64,000 nt of DNA from CBDBND01 sp965262665 (GCA_965262665.1 CBDHFR010000004.1:2790001-2854000); one strand, 5' to 3'. Counted from the first letter of the stretch, positions 54,226 through 63,200 are shown. The notes: generated from the letters alone by a model not told the origin. Numbers and translations are program-made.

Positions 54226-54993
54226 GTGGCCCATCGCACCTACCGCGGGAAGATCGTCTACCTCACCGACGGTGTCGGGGAAGAGGGCCGCGAGTTTTTC
54301 ACGGTCACGATCCAGCCCGACGGCAGCCGCATTCTCCGCGCCCAGTGCGAGATGGACAACGACCGGCTGCTTCGCGATGTGGTTTATGCATTGGATGGCG
54401 ATTGGCGGCCTGAAGAGTGTTTCGTCCGTCTGACCATCGGTGGCAAATTCCAGGGCAGTGCCATGTTCCGCTTCACCGATGATCGCGTCACCTGCGACGC
54501 CCTCACGGCGGACGACGGACATTTGTCCCAAAGTTTCGATGTGACCGAACGGGTGCCGTCCTTCGGTGCCCATCCTTTGTGCTGTGATTGTTGGCACTCC
54601 AAGAAAGGCGACCTCCTGCGCGGTGATGAAATCATCGGCAAGCTGCGTAAGGTCGCTCTGAGCTCACCGCTGCCCAACGGCGGCTCCGGACCCAGCCTTT
54701 CTTTCGTTGGCGTGGACGTGCACTTTGCCGGTGAGGAAGAAATCACGACGCCTGCCGGAACGTTTCAAACCAAGCACATGATCAACCGAAGCCTACGTGA
54801 CGGCAGTACCAAGCCGCCGGTGGAGATCTGGGCGTACTCAGACGATTTCATTCCCGTGCGCGGGCGCTGGGAGCTGCTGCACCAGACGTACGAGTTGGTT
54901 GAACTGAACTTCAGCGACCCCATAGAACAAAATGACTCAGATGCAGGCAGTTCTTGGGACCGAGTAGCTGCGTTTGAAAACACAACAGCCTAA
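54226..54993 (+). CDS. Unknown protein; relative of 44644-45409
   Basis: 255 residues from a GTG at 54226; TAGGAGC overlapping the SDR stop gives the ribosome site. It is beta-rich and lacks a signal peptide: RTYRGKIVYLTDGVGEEGRE, CDCWHSKKGDLLRG, EEEITTPAGTFQTKHMINRS, FIPVRGRWELLHQTYELVEL. The PAGTFxTxHM...YELVEL end is shared with the frameshifted gene at 44644. It is perhaps a DUF3108-like barrel. Its place between the SDR and the end of the run suggests a role in the same pathway, not more. Its 3' end touches that of the convergent SDR gene (4-base overlap). Confidence 0.65.
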   Translation: MAHRTYRGKIVYLTDGVGEEGREFFTVTIQPDGSRILRAQCEMDNDRLLRDVVYALDGDWRPEECFVRLTIGGKFQGSAMFRFTDDRVTCDALTADDGHLSQSFDVTERVPSFGAHPLCCDCWHSKKGDLLRGDEIIGKLRKVALSSPLPNGGSGPSLSFVGVDVHFAGEEEITTPAGTFQTKHMINRSLRDGSTKPPVEIWAYSDDFIPVRGRWELLHQTYELVELNFSDPIEQNDSDAGSSWDRVAAFENTTA

Positions 54994-55829
54994 GCCGCGA
55001 CCTTCTCATCTACTGCATCCAACTCAGGAAAACGATTGCTTGGCGGTGAAAAGCGCGACTTCAAAAACCGCCATAGGGATTTCTTACGGGTCAGCCAGGC
55101 AATGCGGGCGCCGTGTTCTTTGTTGGCGAGCACGTGATCCATTAGCCAGGGGGTTACCGTTTCCACCCGGTCGGCGAGGATGTTGTAGATCTTCTTGACG
55201 AATTCCCAGCGTTCCGGCGGCATTTTGCCCCGGTCACGCAGAGATAAATCTGTAATAACAATACCAGGGCTCATGTACCCGACGATCACCGGCCCGCCTT
55301 TGGTTTCTTTAATCAGCGCTTTGGTGAAGTAGGTCAGACCGAACTTGGTGCAGCCGTAAAGGCTCATACCGTGCTGCTTCATGCCGTTGGAGCCGAAGCC
55401 TTCGAAGTTGTAAAGCGCACCATGACCCTGTGCGTTCATACTCTGCAACGCGACCTTTGAGCCGTTCATAGTACCGACGAGATTGACCTCTGGAATGGTC
55501 TCCACTTCTTCTTGCAGCAGATGCCCGATAGGGAAGTGGACATTGGAAAGTCCGGCGTTGTTGATCCAAATGTCGATGTCGCCGAATTCGTTTTTGGCGA
55601 AGTCCCACAATGCCTGAACTTGATTATACTGGGTGACGTCACAGGGCATACCGGCAGCGCAGGCGCTGTCGACCGCATCGCCAGATATATCGCCAACAGC
55701 GTCATCGACGGCATTTTGTGTCCGCCCACAGATGACAACGTTGTGGCCGCGCTTGAGGGTTTCCCGCGCCAAGCCTTTGCCGATACCGCGCGTGCCTCCG
55801 GTGACAACGACCGTCTTCTTCTTTGCCAT
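54990..55829 (-). CDS. SDR oxidoreductase, NYC1-like subgroup 1
   Basis: 279 residues. The cofactor motif TGGTRGIGKGLARETLKRG, the WINNAGLSNVHFPIGHLL segment, FEGFGSNGMKQHGMSLYGCT and YGCTKFG (YxxxK), then VIVGYMSPGIVITDLSL. The pattern LYNFEGFGS...YGxTKxGLxYF and SPGIVxTDL resembles chlorophyll b reductase-like (NYC1/NOL) SDRs, a subgroup with unknown bacterial substrates. It is on the minus strand, convergent with 54226. It has two plus-strand relatives at 56000 and 59771. Confidence 0.88.
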   Translation of the reverse strand: MAKKKTVVVTGGTRGIGKGLARETLKRGHNVVICGRTQNAVDDAVGDISGDAVDSACAAGMPCDVTQYNQVQALWDFAKNEFGDIDIWINNAGLSNVHFPIGHLLQEEVETIPEVNLVGTMNGSKVALQSMNAQGHGALYNFEGFGSNGMKQHGMSLYGCTKFGLTYFTKALIKETKGGPVIVGYMSPGIVITDLSLRDRGKMPPERWEFVKKIYNILADRVETVTPWLMDHVLANKEHGARIAWLTRKKSLWRFLKSRFSPPSNRFPELDAVDEKVAA

Positions 55830-55999
55830 TTTGCCTCGCTTATCGTGTGCGTTGAGTTGTGCTTATCATAATCCAAAAATAAGGCCCCGCCGCCGCCGGA
55901 CGTGGCTGGCCACGTGTCGGACTCGGTGGAGCGGACTCGAAGCCTTACGCGAACTGGAGCTATGATCTCGGACTTCTCTAAACGTCTCAGGAACGCTTC

Positions 56000-56818
56000 A
56001 TGGCCACCAGGTCCGCTGTCATCACTGGCTCCACCAAAGGTATTGGCAAGGGCTATGCGCGCGAGTTTCTTAAACGTGGTGTGAATGTGATGGTGTCCAG
56101 CCGCAGCCAGGATGACGTCGATCAAACCGTTTTAAATCTCGAAGATGAAAGCCGTGATGGTGCCCGCGCTATCGGCCAGACCTGCAACGTTGCCGATATC
56201 AATCAGGTGCAAGCGCTCTGGAACCGGGCCAAGCAGGACTTCGGCGCTGTGGATATTTGGATCAACAACGCCGGTTTCGCCCGCTCCGGTGTCACATTAA
56301 TGCAGCTAACGCCCGACGAAATCAAAACCATGATCAATGGAAACGTGATCGGCACTATCAACGGCAGCCAAGTGGCGGTGAAAGGCATGACCGAGCAGGG
56401 TCATGGCCATCTTTACAACACCTATGGCGCCGGTGCTGATGGTCGCGTGATACCCGGCATGATCGGCTACGGAACGACCAAGAGCGCCATCCGTTATTTC
56501 ACCGACAGTCTTATTAAGGAACTCAAGGGCAAGCCGGTGCGCGTCGGGTCTATCAGCCCGGGCATGAACATCACCGAAAATATGATCAACCAAATGAACG
56601 CACTGCCGCCGGACGCTCGCAAGAAACTGAGCCAGCCGATCAATATACTCAGTGATCATGTGGAAACCACAACACCGTGGATTGTCGACCGCATTCTTGA
56701 AGATCAAGAGTCCGGCACAGCGATCAAATGGATGACCACCGGCAGGATTCTCGGCCGGCTGCTGTCGGCGCCGTTCAAGAAACGGAATTTATTCTCGCGG
56801 TACGAGGTCGACGTTTAG
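56000..56818 (+). CDS. SDR oxidoreductase, NYC1-like subgroup 2
   Basis: 272 residues with ITGSTKGIGKGYAREFLKRG, WINNAGFARSGVTLMQLTP, YNTYGAGADGRVIPGMIGYG, YGTTKSA (YxxxK) and VGSISPGMNITENMINQ. It is closest to the SDRs at 54990 and 59771 (shared VSSRSQDDVDQTV / VSGRSQEATDSAV region and VQALW). It is transcribed divergently from 54990 and followed by a structured leader before the MFS gene at 56993. Substrate unknown; redox of a ring or side-chain carbonyl is plausible. Confidence 0.88.
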   Translation: MATRSAVITGSTKGIGKGYAREFLKRGVNVMVSSRSQDDVDQTVLNLEDESRDGARAIGQTCNVADINQVQALWNRAKQDFGAVDIWINNAGFARSGVTLMQLTPDEIKTMINGNVIGTINGSQVAVKGMTEQGHGHLYNTYGAGADGRVIPGMIGYGTTKSAIRYFTDSLIKELKGKPVRVGSISPGMNITENMINQMNALPPDARKKLSQPINILSDHVETTTPWIVDRILEDQESGTAIKWMTTGRILGRLLSAPFKKRNLFSRYEVDV

Positions 56819-56867
56819 CCTTTCTATTCCAAGCCGCGGAATTCAGTCCTTCAAAGTCCCAGTGAGT

Positions 56868-56990
56868 GAGGGGCTTTCCCATATCCAAGGCGCGGTCAGG
56901 TCCCTGGTTTCCCGACGGGGTCTGAGCCCGCAGGACTATGGTAACGCCCCTGAGCGCCGCCGTAAGGGCGGCGTCCTTTTTTAGGACTGC
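56868..56990 (+). promoter_or_regulatory. Structured leader with terminator and masked ribosome site
   Basis: Between the SDR stop and the GTG at 56993. AGGGGC near 56872 can pair with GCCCCT near 56945-56951, enclosing a compact region with smaller GC-rich pairings. Next, CGCCGCC/GGCGGCG (56955-56973) and T6 make an intrinsic terminator. GTCCT/AGGAC (73-87 of 569xx, i.e. 56973-56987) can sequester the AGGA ribosome site that precedes the GTG. The arrangement suits an attenuator or riboswitch-like control of the MFS gene, but I could not match a known class. Confidence 0.4.
56955..56982 (+). terminator. Intrinsic terminator upstream of MFS 2
   Basis: A 7-bp GC stem (CGCCGCC, loop GTAAG, GGCGGCG) followed after TCC by six T. 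It lies only 10 bases before the GTG of the MFS gene, so it is either the end of the SDR transcript or part of an attenuator. Confidence 0.75.
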
Positions 56991-56992
56991 CT

Positions 56993-58324
56993 GTGGATAT
57001 CGACCGTTCGTGCAGCAAGCTGGGTCCGGTGTGGCTTGCGCCTGGCATTAGCCGCTTTAATGCGGCCACCTATCTCTACGCTTCCTTTGTCTGCATCACA
57101 TTTATTTCTCTGATCAACGTGCTGCAGGCTTATGTCCTGACGGAACATTTGGCCATTCCCCAAGGCGAACAAGGCACGCTCACCGGTGATCTCGCCCTGT
57201 TTTACGAAGTCATCACGCTTCTGCTGGTGGCGCCTGCCGGCATCTTGTCCGACCGCATCGGCCGCCGTCCGGTTTTTGTCTTTGGCATGGTGTTGCTGGT
57301 CTTCGGGTTCGCTTTATACCCGTTGGCCACTTCTACGCCGGAGCTCACCCTATACCGCTGCATTTATGCCGTCGGGACCGCCTGCGTCGGCGGTATGATC
57401 GGCACCTTGTCGGCGGATTACCCGCAGGAAATGTCCCGCGGCAAGCTGATCGCCATTTCTGGGGCGCTTAACGGATTGGGTATCGTTGTCTTTGCCGGCG
57501 TGTCAGGGCGTTTGCCGCAAATATTTCGCGACCAAGGTATCGATGCCGTGATGGCGGGCCGCTACACCTTTTGGCTTATCGGCGCCATTTGCCTGGTCTC
57601 CGCCGTCATTCTGCAGATCGGACTCAAAGGAGGCACACCCTCACAGACGAGCGAGCGCACGTCATTCCGCCATCTCATCGCCAGCGGCTTTAAGCAGGCG
57701 CACAATCCGCGCATCGCGCTCGCCTATGGCACAGCCTTCGCCGCACGAGCAGACCTCGTTGTAGTTGGAACCTTTGTCACCCTCTGGGCAGTACAGGCGG
57801 GAACGGCGCAAGGCCTTTCCACGCAAGAGTCCCTTGCCAAAGGCACACTGACATTTGTGATTGCTTAGACCGCCGCCATTTGTTGGGCGCCATTCATGGG
57901 TGTCATCATCGACAGGTTCAATCGCGTCACCGCCCAGGCCGTGGCAATGGTACTGGCGGGTTGCGGCTATCTGTCCATGGCTTTCGTCAGTTCGCCGTTG
58001 GATTCAGCCGCGTTGCCATTGTTTGCCTTGCTTGGCATCGGCCAGATCAGTGCCTTGTTTACCTCCCAGGGACTCATTGGCCAGGAAGCGCCCATCGATT
58101 GCCGCGGCGCTGTGGTCGGAGCCTTCGGGGTGTTCGGCGCCATCGGTATTTTGTTTGCCACTGGGATCGGCGGGCGTTTGTTCGATGCGGTTGGTCCGTC
58201 AGGACCCTTTGTGTTGATGGGATGCGCCAATATCGTCTTATTGGTCTGGGCAATTGTTGTGCGCGTGAAAGCGCCCGGGTTGATGATCCCTAAAGTTAAA
58301 GAGGCAAAACTGGAACCGGCTTAA
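56993..58324 (+). pseudogene. MFS transporter 2, interrupted by an in-frame TAG
   Basis: About 443 codons of a 12-helix MFS carrier related to those at 46926 and 58394: GILSDRIGRRPVFVFGMVLL (signature A), NPRIALAYGTAFAARADLVV, GVIIDRFNRVTAQAVAMVLA, GQEAPIDCRGAVVGAFGVFG. A TAG at 57866-57868 follows TLTFVIA, where the relative at 58394 has Gln (IFAVAQ); a single C-to-T change explains it. The frame continues unbroken afterwards to 58324. Start GTG at 56993. The first 291 codons could give a truncated product only. Confidence 0.85.
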
Positions 58325-58347
58325 GCGATTGTGCGAATAAAGTATAA

Positions 58348-58370
58348 CGTCTCACGCTCTTGGTGAGACG
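58348..58370 (+). promoter_or_regulatory. Hairpin in the leader of MFS 3
   Basis: CGTCTCAC (58348-58355) and GTGAGACG (58363-58370) form a perfect 8-bp stem with a 7-base loop, 24 bases before the ATG at 58394. There is no T-run. It could be an operator or stabilise the mRNA. Confidence 0.4.
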
Positions 58371-58393
58371 AGGGATTCAAGGGGAACTCCGCC

Positions 58394-59764
58394 ATGGCGG
58401 CAGAACAGAACTATTACCGGCCATTCTTCGGCGTGCGCGTCGATCTTATGGACGACATCACGGCCAAGAACGCCTGGACATTAATGTATGCGTCGTTCGC
58501 TACCATCGGATTCCTGACGTTTGTCAACACCGGCCAAGCATTCATCCTGAATGCCAACCTGGATATGCCAGGCAACGAACAAGGCCGAGTTACGGGCGCT
58601 CTCGCGTTCTGGAACGAAATTATCACCATCGCGTTGGCCGCGCCGTTTGGTGTGCTGGCCGACCGTATCGGCCGGCGGTCGGTCTATTGTTTCGGCATGA
58701 TTTCCATGGCCATGGGCTATGCCTTGTATCCCTATGCCGACAGTGTAGCTGACCTTTTCGTCGCGCGTACTCTTTACGCGATTAGTGTGTCAGCGGCGGC
58801 GGGTATGCTCGGAATCGTCGGGCAGGATTATCCACGTGAATATGCCCGCGGAAAACTCATTGCTTGGACCGGGGTAATGAATTCCCTCGGTGTTCTTTTT
58901 ACCGCCCTGGTATTTGGCAGACTTATGCTCGGCGCTCTCGAACAGGCTGGTATGACCGCAAAGCAGCAAGGTCTTTATTCGTTTTGGGCGGTTGCGATCG
59001 TGTTGCTCATTTCGGCCTGGATTCTGAAATGGGGTCTCAAGGGTGGTGTGCCTGCGGAGGTCAAAGCGAGGTTATCTACAAAAGCTTTATTCAAAGCCGG
59101 AATCACCAATGCCAAGAATCCGCGCATCGCCTTGGCTTACTCATCGGCGTTTGTCGCCCGGTCCGACCTGGTGGTCATTGGCGTGTTTACCAATCTATGG
59201 GGCTCCGTGGTCGGCAGGCAGATGGGTCTTTCGCCGGCTGAGGCAGCCATCAAAGGCGTGACGATTTTTGCGGTAGCGCAATTGGCCGGTCTCATCTGGT
59301 CTCCGATCATGGGTTGCGTTCTTGATCGTGTGAATCGCGTCTCCGCTGCCGTCTTTGGGATGGGCCTAGCCTCCATTGGTTATCTGTCCATGTTCTTCGT
59401 CAAGGATCCAACCAATCCTATTTACTATCCGCTGTTTGTCTTGCTCGGCGTTGGTCAGATCAGTGCGTTCTTTGCCTCTCAAGCCCTCATCGGCCAGGAA
59501 GCGCCGGCCAAAGAACGTGGCGCCGTTGTTGGTATTTTCAGCGGCTCCGGCGCTATCGGTATTTTGGTCGCAACGTCGGTTGGCGGAATCCTATTTGACG
59601 TATGGATGCTGTCCGGACCGTTTATCTTTGTCGGTGCGCTTAATTTTCTGGTCTTCCTGATCGCTGTGGTTGTGCGCATCAAGTCACCAGGAATGTCGGC
59701 TGTTGAGATCAAAGAAATGCGGCAAGCCCGCATGGTGCAGATGGCGCAGCAGCAGGCGGAGTAA
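58394..59764 (+). CDS. MFS transporter 3
   Basis: 456 residues with 12 membrane helices. Signature A is GVLADRIGRRSVYCFGMISM; the second-half equivalent is GCVLDRVNRVSAAVFGMGLA; GQEAPAKERGAVVGIFSGSG lies near helix 11. The block NPRIALAYSSAFVARSDLVV links it to the carriers at 46926 and 56993. It is full length and undamaged, unlike MFS 2 just upstream. The SDR gene follows 6 bases later, implying cotranscription of transport and oxidation. Confidence 0.9.
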   Translation: MAAEQNYYRPFFGVRVDLMDDITAKNAWTLMYASFATIGFLTFVNTGQAFILNANLDMPGNEQGRVTGALAFWNEIITIALAAPFGVLADRIGRRSVYCFGMISMAMGYALYPYADSVADLFVARTLYAISVSAAAGMLGIVGQDYPREYARGKLIAWTGVMNSLGVLFTALVFGRLMLGALEQAGMTAKQQGLYSFWAVAIVLLISAWILKWGLKGGVPAEVKARLSTKALFKAGITNAKNPRIALAYSSAFVARSDLVVIGVFTNLWGSVVGRQMGLSPAEAAIKGVTIFAVAQLAGLIWSPIMGCVLDRVNRVSAAVFGMGLASIGYLSMFFVKDPTNPIYYPLFVLLGVGQISAFFASQALIGQEAPAKERGAVVGIFSGSGAIGILVATSVGGILFDVWMLSGPFIFVGALNFLVFLIAVVVRIKSPGMSAVEIKEMRQARMVQMAQQQAE

Positions 59765-59770
59765 GGTTCT

Positions 59771-60577
59771 GTGGCGGTTGCCGTCATTACAGGTTCAACC
59801 CGTGGAATCGGCTTGGGGCTGGCGCGGGAAATTCTCAAGCGTGGACACAACATAGTTGTTTCCGGGCGGAGCCAAGAAGCAACCGACAGCGCCGTCTTGT
59901 CATTGACCAGTGATGCGTCCGCTAAGGCTCGTGTTTTAGGTCAGCCCTGCGATGTGGACGAGATCACCCAGGTCCAGGCGCTATGGGAAAAGGCAATACA
60001 AGAATTCGACCGGGTCGATTACTGGATCAACAACGCCGGGCTCATCCATAAATACGAGAATATCGCTGAGCTACCACCTCAAGACTTCACCACAATCGTG
60101 CAAACGAATCTCACTGGCGTGATTCACGGCACGCAGGTGGCGGTCAAGGGCATGAAAACCCAAGTCGGCGGCGGCTGGATCTACAACATGGAAGGCTTCG
60201 GCTCCGACGGCATGATCCATCCCGGTCTCACTCTATACGGCACGACCAAACGGGCAATCACCTACTTCACCGGCTGCGTCATCAAAGAATTGAAGGGCAC
60301 AAACGTGAAGGTTGGATATATTCAACCGGGGATCGTCATGACCGATTTGGGCATGGGCGAAACCAAGGACCTGCCCAAAGAGGACCGGCGTCAAAAAAAG
60401 TTCCTTATGCTGCTGGGCGATACAGTTGAAGACGTAACCTTTTATGTTGTTGAGAAAATCCTCGCCAATACCAAACATGGCAAACGTATCGCTTGGTTGA
60501 CCGTGCCGAAAATCGTTTGGCGGCTGATCAAACAGCCATTTATCAAACGGGATCCCATGACCCCGGCGGGGTATTAG
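59771..60577 (+). CDS. SDR oxidoreductase, NYC1-like subgroup 3
   Basis: 268 residues, GTG start. ITGSTRGIGLGLAREILKRG, WINNAGLIHKYENIAELP, YNMEGFGSDGMIHPGLTLYG, YGTTKRA (YxxxK) and VGYIQPGIVMTDLGMG. It shares with 54990 the GFGS(N/D)GM segment and with both relatives the C-terminal basic tail (IVWRLIKQPFIKRDPM). It is coupled to MFS 3 upstream. Confidence 0.88.
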   Translation: MAVAVITGSTRGIGLGLAREILKRGHNIVVSGRSQEATDSAVLSLTSDASAKARVLGQPCDVDEITQVQALWEKAIQEFDRVDYWINNAGLIHKYENIAELPPQDFTTIVQTNLTGVIHGTQVAVKGMKTQVGGGWIYNMEGFGSDGMIHPGLTLYGTTKRAITYFTGCVIKELKGTNVKVGYIQPGIVMTDLGMGETKDLPKEDRRQKKFLMLLGDTVEDVTFYVVEKILANTKHGKRIAWLTVPKIVWRLIKQPFIKRDPMTPAGY

Positions 60578-60643
60578 GAAAATCTCTCTGGCGGGTTACT
60601 AACGCGTCGACTCCAACAGAACATCATTCGAAAAGGAAACATC

Positions 60644-61054
60644 ATGACCGATGATCGCATTGAAACAGGTCTTGAGGCCCGCCGCGCCGTGCTGGGCGAC
60701 GACCATGTTGAAAACACGCGTGCCGCGCTGACGGACTTCGATCAAGACTTTGACGATTTGTTGTGTGCTTGGCCCTGGGGATCGATCTGGACTCGCCCGG
60801 GCTTGGAGCGCAAGACCAGAAGTCTGCTCAACATTGCTTTGCTTGCAGCGCTCGACCGTCAGCGGGAGCTCGGTCTCCACGTTCAAGGCGCACTACGCAC
60901 GGGATGTACAATCGACGAAATCAAGGAAGTGCTGTTGCATTGTTCCGTGTACCTGGGCGTGCCCGCGGGTATCGCCGCCTTTGCCACAGCCAAGGCCGCG
61001 CTAACCTCTGCTCACGAGGCGGCCAACGCGGCTGAAAGCGCTGAAAACCCTTGA
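60644..61054 (+). CDS. Carboxymuconolactone decarboxylase-like protein (AhpD fold)
   Basis: 136 residues. RKTRSLLNIALLAALDRQRE, then ELGLHVQGALRTGCTIDEIK and EVLLHCSVYLGVPAGI follow the PcaC pattern with the conserved His and a C-x-V variation. PcaC removes CO2 from 4-carboxymuconolactone in protocatechuate breakdown; close relatives act elsewhere in ring cleavage. Here it supports a catabolic role for the cluster, but no other beta-ketoadipate gene is present, so the reaction is uncertain. Confidence 0.85.
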   Translation: MTDDRIETGLEARRAVLGDDHVENTRAALTDFDQDFDDLLCAWPWGSIWTRPGLERKTRSLLNIALLAALDRQRELGLHVQGALRTGCTIDEIKEVLLHCSVYLGVPAGIAAFATAKAALTSAHEAANAAESAENP

Positions 61055-61126
61055 GCCCCTTTGCTGCAGTCGGCAGCATGTATTGGACATCATAAAAACA
61101 GTACAGATTTTCTAGGACCGTGGCCT

Positions 61127-62356
61127 ATGCCCGATACCGCCCAAGCGACAGATTTACGGCTCAGCCTGGACGACATTCGCGCCAGGACCGAGGCCTTGCT
61201 CCCAGGTTTTCGAGAGCGGGCGGCCGGAGCAGAGAAAAATCGCAAACTGCCTAAGGAAACCATCGACGAACTTTATGATGCGGGTCTGCTGCAACTGTTT
61301 GCGCCCGCACGGTACGGCGGCCTCGAATTGAACTGGCCAGCCATAGTTCATGCCTCGCGTGTTGCAGCGCGGGCCTGCGCATCGACTGGATGGATGATCT
61401 GTGTTGTTGGCGGGCACATCGCCATCGCCGGCCGGTTCTCCAAGGCCGTGCAAGATGAGATTTTCAAAGACGGCGCCCGCCAAGTCATCACCACTGCATC
61501 GGCACAAACAACGGGCACCATCACCAAGGAAGATGGTGGCTATCGATTGAACGGAGTATGGCGGTTCGGCTCCGGCATTGATCACGCCACTTGGGTGATG
61601 GTCACGGGACGGTGTGACAACCATCCCAATCCGCCCGAGTCTAATGTGTTTCGTGCCACCGTGCCGCGTGAGGCCGCTCTTGTGGACGACACCTGGCATG
61701 TCGCCGGTATGCGCGCGACAGGATCTAAGGACATCCGCTTTGAAAACCATTTCGTCGAAGACGACTGGGTGGTGACGTCCAAAGAGTCCTTCGGCCCGCA
61801 TCCGCCGGGAGCCGATCTGGCGCCGGATGCTTATCTCTTTGATGTGCCGTTCATGCCCTATTTTACCAATTGGATGATCGGTCCCGTTATGGGCTGCGCC
61901 GAGGGCGCCTTCAACGATTACACTGCGGCCACAAAAAAACGCATTGGCGCTATGACCGGTGTGACCGTCGCCGAGCAGCAGGCCGTACAGGTCCGCCTCG
62001 CCGAGTCCGCGGCTGAACTCGACTGTGCCCGCCTGCTGTTTGATAAAATCACCGACCACTTGCACAGCGCAGGTTTGGAACGGAGAGTGCTGAGCGAAGA
62101 AGAAAACGCTGAAATCAATCGCGACCGCGTCTATCTGACACGGCTTTGCTACAACGCCACCCAGCGTCTGGTGAGTCAGATGGGTGCGACAGCCATTTTC
62201 GATACCAACCCGGTGCAGCGACATTGGCGTGACCTGTCGGTTATGGCGTCACAGATGGGCGTCAACTGGGACATGAACATGGCTGCCTACGGCAAATATT
62301 TGCTCGGCTTGCCTTTCGGCAAGCCCAAGTCGGAACACGCTCCTTCGAAAAAGTAA
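61127..62356 (+). CDS. Acyl-CoA dehydrogenase-fold flavin monooxygenase (group D type)
   Basis: 409 residues from the ATG at 61127. The N-terminal helical domain (ARTEALLPGFRERAAGAEKN, ELYDAGLLQLFAPARYGGLE), the beta domain with ASAQTTGTITKEDGGYRLNG and WRFGSGIDHATWVMVTG, and a C-terminal helical domain (YNATQRLVSQMGATAIFDTN PVQRHWRD read in parts) fit the HsaA/DszC-like two-component flavin monooxygenases, which use the acyl-CoA dehydrogenase fold to hydroxylate aromatic or steroid rings. A separate flavin reductase is needed and is not in the window. Preceded by the CMD-like gene. Confidence 0.85.
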   Translation: MPDTAQATDLRLSLDDIRARTEALLPGFRERAAGAEKNRKLPKETIDELYDAGLLQLFAPARYGGLELNWPAIVHASRVAARACASTGWMICVVGGHIAIAGRFSKAVQDEIFKDGARQVITTASAQTTGTITKEDGGYRLNGVWRFGSGIDHATWVMVTGRCDNHPNPPESNVFRATVPREAALVDDTWHVAGMRATGSKDIRFENHFVEDDWVVTSKESFGPHPPGADLAPDAYLFDVPFMPYFTNWMIGPVMGCAEGAFNDYTAATKKRIGAMTGVTVAEQQAVQVRLAESAAELDCARLLFDKITDHLHSAGLERRVLSEEENAEINRDRVYLTRLCYNATQRLVSQMGATAIFDTNPVQRHWRDLSVMASQMGVNWDMNMAAYGKYLLGLPFGKPKSEHAPSKK

Positions 62357-62369
62357 GACGTGAGGCAGG

Positions 62370-63200
62370 CTAAGGTGCCGTCGGTGATGGCTTGATGTCG
62401 ATGGTGGCCCGGCCGCGCAGCTCGGTCATGACATCTTGCACGGCGTCATCGGCCAATTCATCGCGTAGCTGCGCCCGTATTTCATCTAAAGTGGGCAACG
62501 GTTTCTGCCTACGATCTTCGACCAAAATGACATGCCAGCCGAAGTCAGTTTGCACGGGCGAAGGGGAAATCTGACCCGGCTCTAAGGCGAAGGCGGCTTC
62601 GGCAAATTCAGGCACCATGGTTCCGGCGATAAACCAGCCAAGATCGCTGCCTTGGGGGCCCGACTGTCCGGTCGACCGCTCCTGAGCGAGCGCGGCAAAA
62701 TCGGCGCCATCATTGAGATCGGTTAACAATGCTTCCGCGTCGTCTTGAGTTTCCACAAGAATGTGGCGAGTCTTGACCTCATCTTCTTGAACGGCGGTCT
62801 CCATACGCTTGCTGTAGGCCTCTTGAATCCGCTCAGGTGTGACGCGATCGGTAATCTCATCCCTTAAAAAGGCCTGGCAAATCAGTTCAATTTCCAGCCG
62901 GGCAAGCTGCTCCTTCACTTGGGGATCATTTTCCAATCCCCGCCCGCGAGCCGCGTCCATGATGAGCTTTTGATCGATATAGAAATTGAGGAGTTGGGGC
63001 AAAACCTGCGCGATGTCCAGATCTGTCGCAGAGGGGATGGTTTGTTGAAAAGCTGCGATTTCACCCCAGGTAACGGCCTCACCATTCAGTTCGGCGACCA
63101 CCGTATCCGCCGTCTGTGCCTGAGCGGCAAACGGAAAAGCAAAACCAGCAAGAACCGTGGCAACAACTAGAAAATAAGAATGTCTCATAATCACGGTCAT
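62370..63200 (-). CDS. Parvulin-type peptidyl-prolyl isomerase (PpiC/SurA-like), exported
   Basis: 276 residues. The signal peptide is FLVVATVLAGFAFPFAAQAQ near residues 10-29. A SurA-like N-terminal helical region (GEAVTWGEIAAFQQTIPSAT) precedes one parvulin domain at about residues 140-235: KTRHILVETQDDAEALL, RSTGQSGPQGSDLGWF, FGWHVILVEDRR. It assists folding of periplasmic or outer-membrane proteins. The ATG overlaps the stop of the FKBP gene upstream (ATGA), so both isomerases are translated together. Confidence 0.9.
   Translation of the reverse strand: MTVIMRHSYFLVVATVLAGFAFPFAAQAQTADTVVAELNGEAVTWGEIAAFQQTIPSATDLDIAQVLPQLLNFYIDQKLIMDAARGRGLENDPQVKEQLARLEIELICQAFLRDEITDRVTPERIQEAYSKRMETAVQEDEVKTRHILVETQDDAEALLTDLNDGADFAALAQERSTGQSGPQGSDLGWFIAGTMVPEFAEAAFALEPGQISPSPVQTDFGWHVILVEDRRQKPLPTLDEIRAQLRDELADDAVQDVMTELRGRATIDIKPSPTAP

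Noticed and set aside
53388..54239. 283-codon minus-strand frame
   Set aside because: Antisense of the FabG-like SDR; long only because of GC-rich codon use.
56868..56990. A named riboswitch, 6S RNA or SRP RNA
   Set aside because: I compared remembered consensus features (ykkC, yybP, fluoride, SRP and 6S cores) and none fits; only a general attenuator claim is kept.
61154..62224. 356-codon minus-strand frame
   Set aside because: Antisense of the acyl-CoA dehydrogenase-fold gene, which has clear family motifs.
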